This document shows positions 21,736 to 21,857 of a stretch of DNA of 21,857 nucleotides, piece by piece (positions within the stretch are counted from its first letter, which is position 1; each line of letters begins with the position of its first letter). Both the position numbers and the translations under genes were made by a program. This DNA comes from Chloroflexota bacterium (GTDB lineage Bacteria; Chloroflexota; Dehalococcoidia; E44-bin15). The DNA is taken from positions 1 through 21,857 of the forward strand of contig JADFVG010000115.1 in NCBI GenBank assembly GCA_015222405.1. The letters are read 5' to 3'. The notes under the pieces were generated by a model, which was not told the DNA's origin, did no database searches, and was given only the letters and a program-made list of their open reading frames with translations.

Positions 21736-21857
21736 CTATTTGTATTGTATGCCGAAATCGAAGTTGCCTTGGTGGTCAATGCTAACTAGCTTAGCGTAGT
21801 GGATAGAGAAGAGGTGTTTCGCCCTTTCGGGGTCACCATGAAAAGCAACGACCTCCC
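21736..21857 (-). CDS. C-terminal end of an unrecognised protein (partial)
   Basis: Reading the minus strand from the window edge gives 39 residues with no stop before TAG (complement of 21736-21738). The end is EVVAFHGDPERAKHLFSIHY followed by AKLVSIDHQGNFDFGIQYK. The codon choice looks protein-like and the peptide has a mixed alpha/beta appearance. The gene starts beyond the right edge. I do not recognise the family. Confidence 0.5.
   Translation of the reverse strand, partial: EVVAFHGDPERAKHLFSIHYAKLVSIDHQGNFDFGIQYK

Noticed and set aside
21716..21744. TTGACA as a plus-strand promoter
   Set aside because: At 17-bp spacing the -10 would be TTTGTA, and the site points into the end of a minus-strand gene.
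1..21857. CRISPR array, tRNA, rRNA, insertion sequence or integrase gene
   Set aside because: No regularly spaced repeats, no tRNA-like cloverleaf, no transposase or recombinase motifs were seen on either strand.

Overview
The window reads as a piece of a compact bacterial chromosome, G+C-rich in most genes, with short or overlapping gene junctions. An anaerobic lifestyle is suggested by a tungsten/molybdopterin aldehyde:ferredoxin oxidoreductase and a 4-hydroxybutyryl-CoA dehydratase-type enzyme that keeps its Fe-S ligands. The gene content (a HisZ-dependent histidine operon, NfeD/stomatin, TreT, AbfD- and AOR-type enzymes, long-form PurC) fits an anaerobic Chloroflexota lineage such as Dehalococcoidia. 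That placement is an inference from gene content, not a computed result.

Region 1 (1-5449, + strand): purB and purC, consecutive steps of purine synthesis, are separated by about 3 kb of small accessory genes. Between them lie a nucleotidyltransferase with a 53-residue partner, a membrane-anchored hypothetical protein, a lipoprotein and an ExoD-like membrane protein. These genes are delimited by partial copies of the neighbouring purine genes. A 48-nt copy of the purB 3' end (2101-2148) follows the nucleotidyltransferase pair. Three copies of the purC 5' end (2830, 3430, 4220), each beginning exactly at the purC start codon, precede the lipoprotein gene, the exoD gene and the purC promoter region. 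The copies differ from the intact genes mostly at third codon positions. This gene-end-tagged cassette array is the most interesting structure in the window. No recombinase is encoded in it.

Region 2 (5446-11890, - strand): a tightly packed histidine operon transcribed hisZ > hisG > phospholipase C-like gene > hisD > hisC > hisB. HisG is a tandem fusion of two ATP-phosphoribosyltransferase domains, each of which has lost a different conserved motif. hisB and purC converge and share a CTAG over their stop codons.

Region 3 (11917-14372): a 105-bp divergent promoter region, then nfeD (probably leaderless), a short NfeD-only gene made by tandem duplication across the nfeD/stomatin boundary, and a stomatin/SPFH gene.

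Region 4 (14373-17287): an aldehyde:ferredoxin oxidoreductase gene converging with a biotin-protein ligase gene; the two share TTAA over their stops.

Region 5 (17312-21857, mostly - strand): a 4-hydroxybutyryl-CoA dehydratase-like gene, a 5' fragment of a FAD oxidoreductase gene, about 550 bp without a recognisable gene, a 5' fragment of a degV gene that keeps its promoter, a treT-like glycosyltransferase gene, a small membrane-protein gene and the 3' end of an unrecognised gene. Truncated gene starts therefore recur in this chromosome outside the purB-purC interval.
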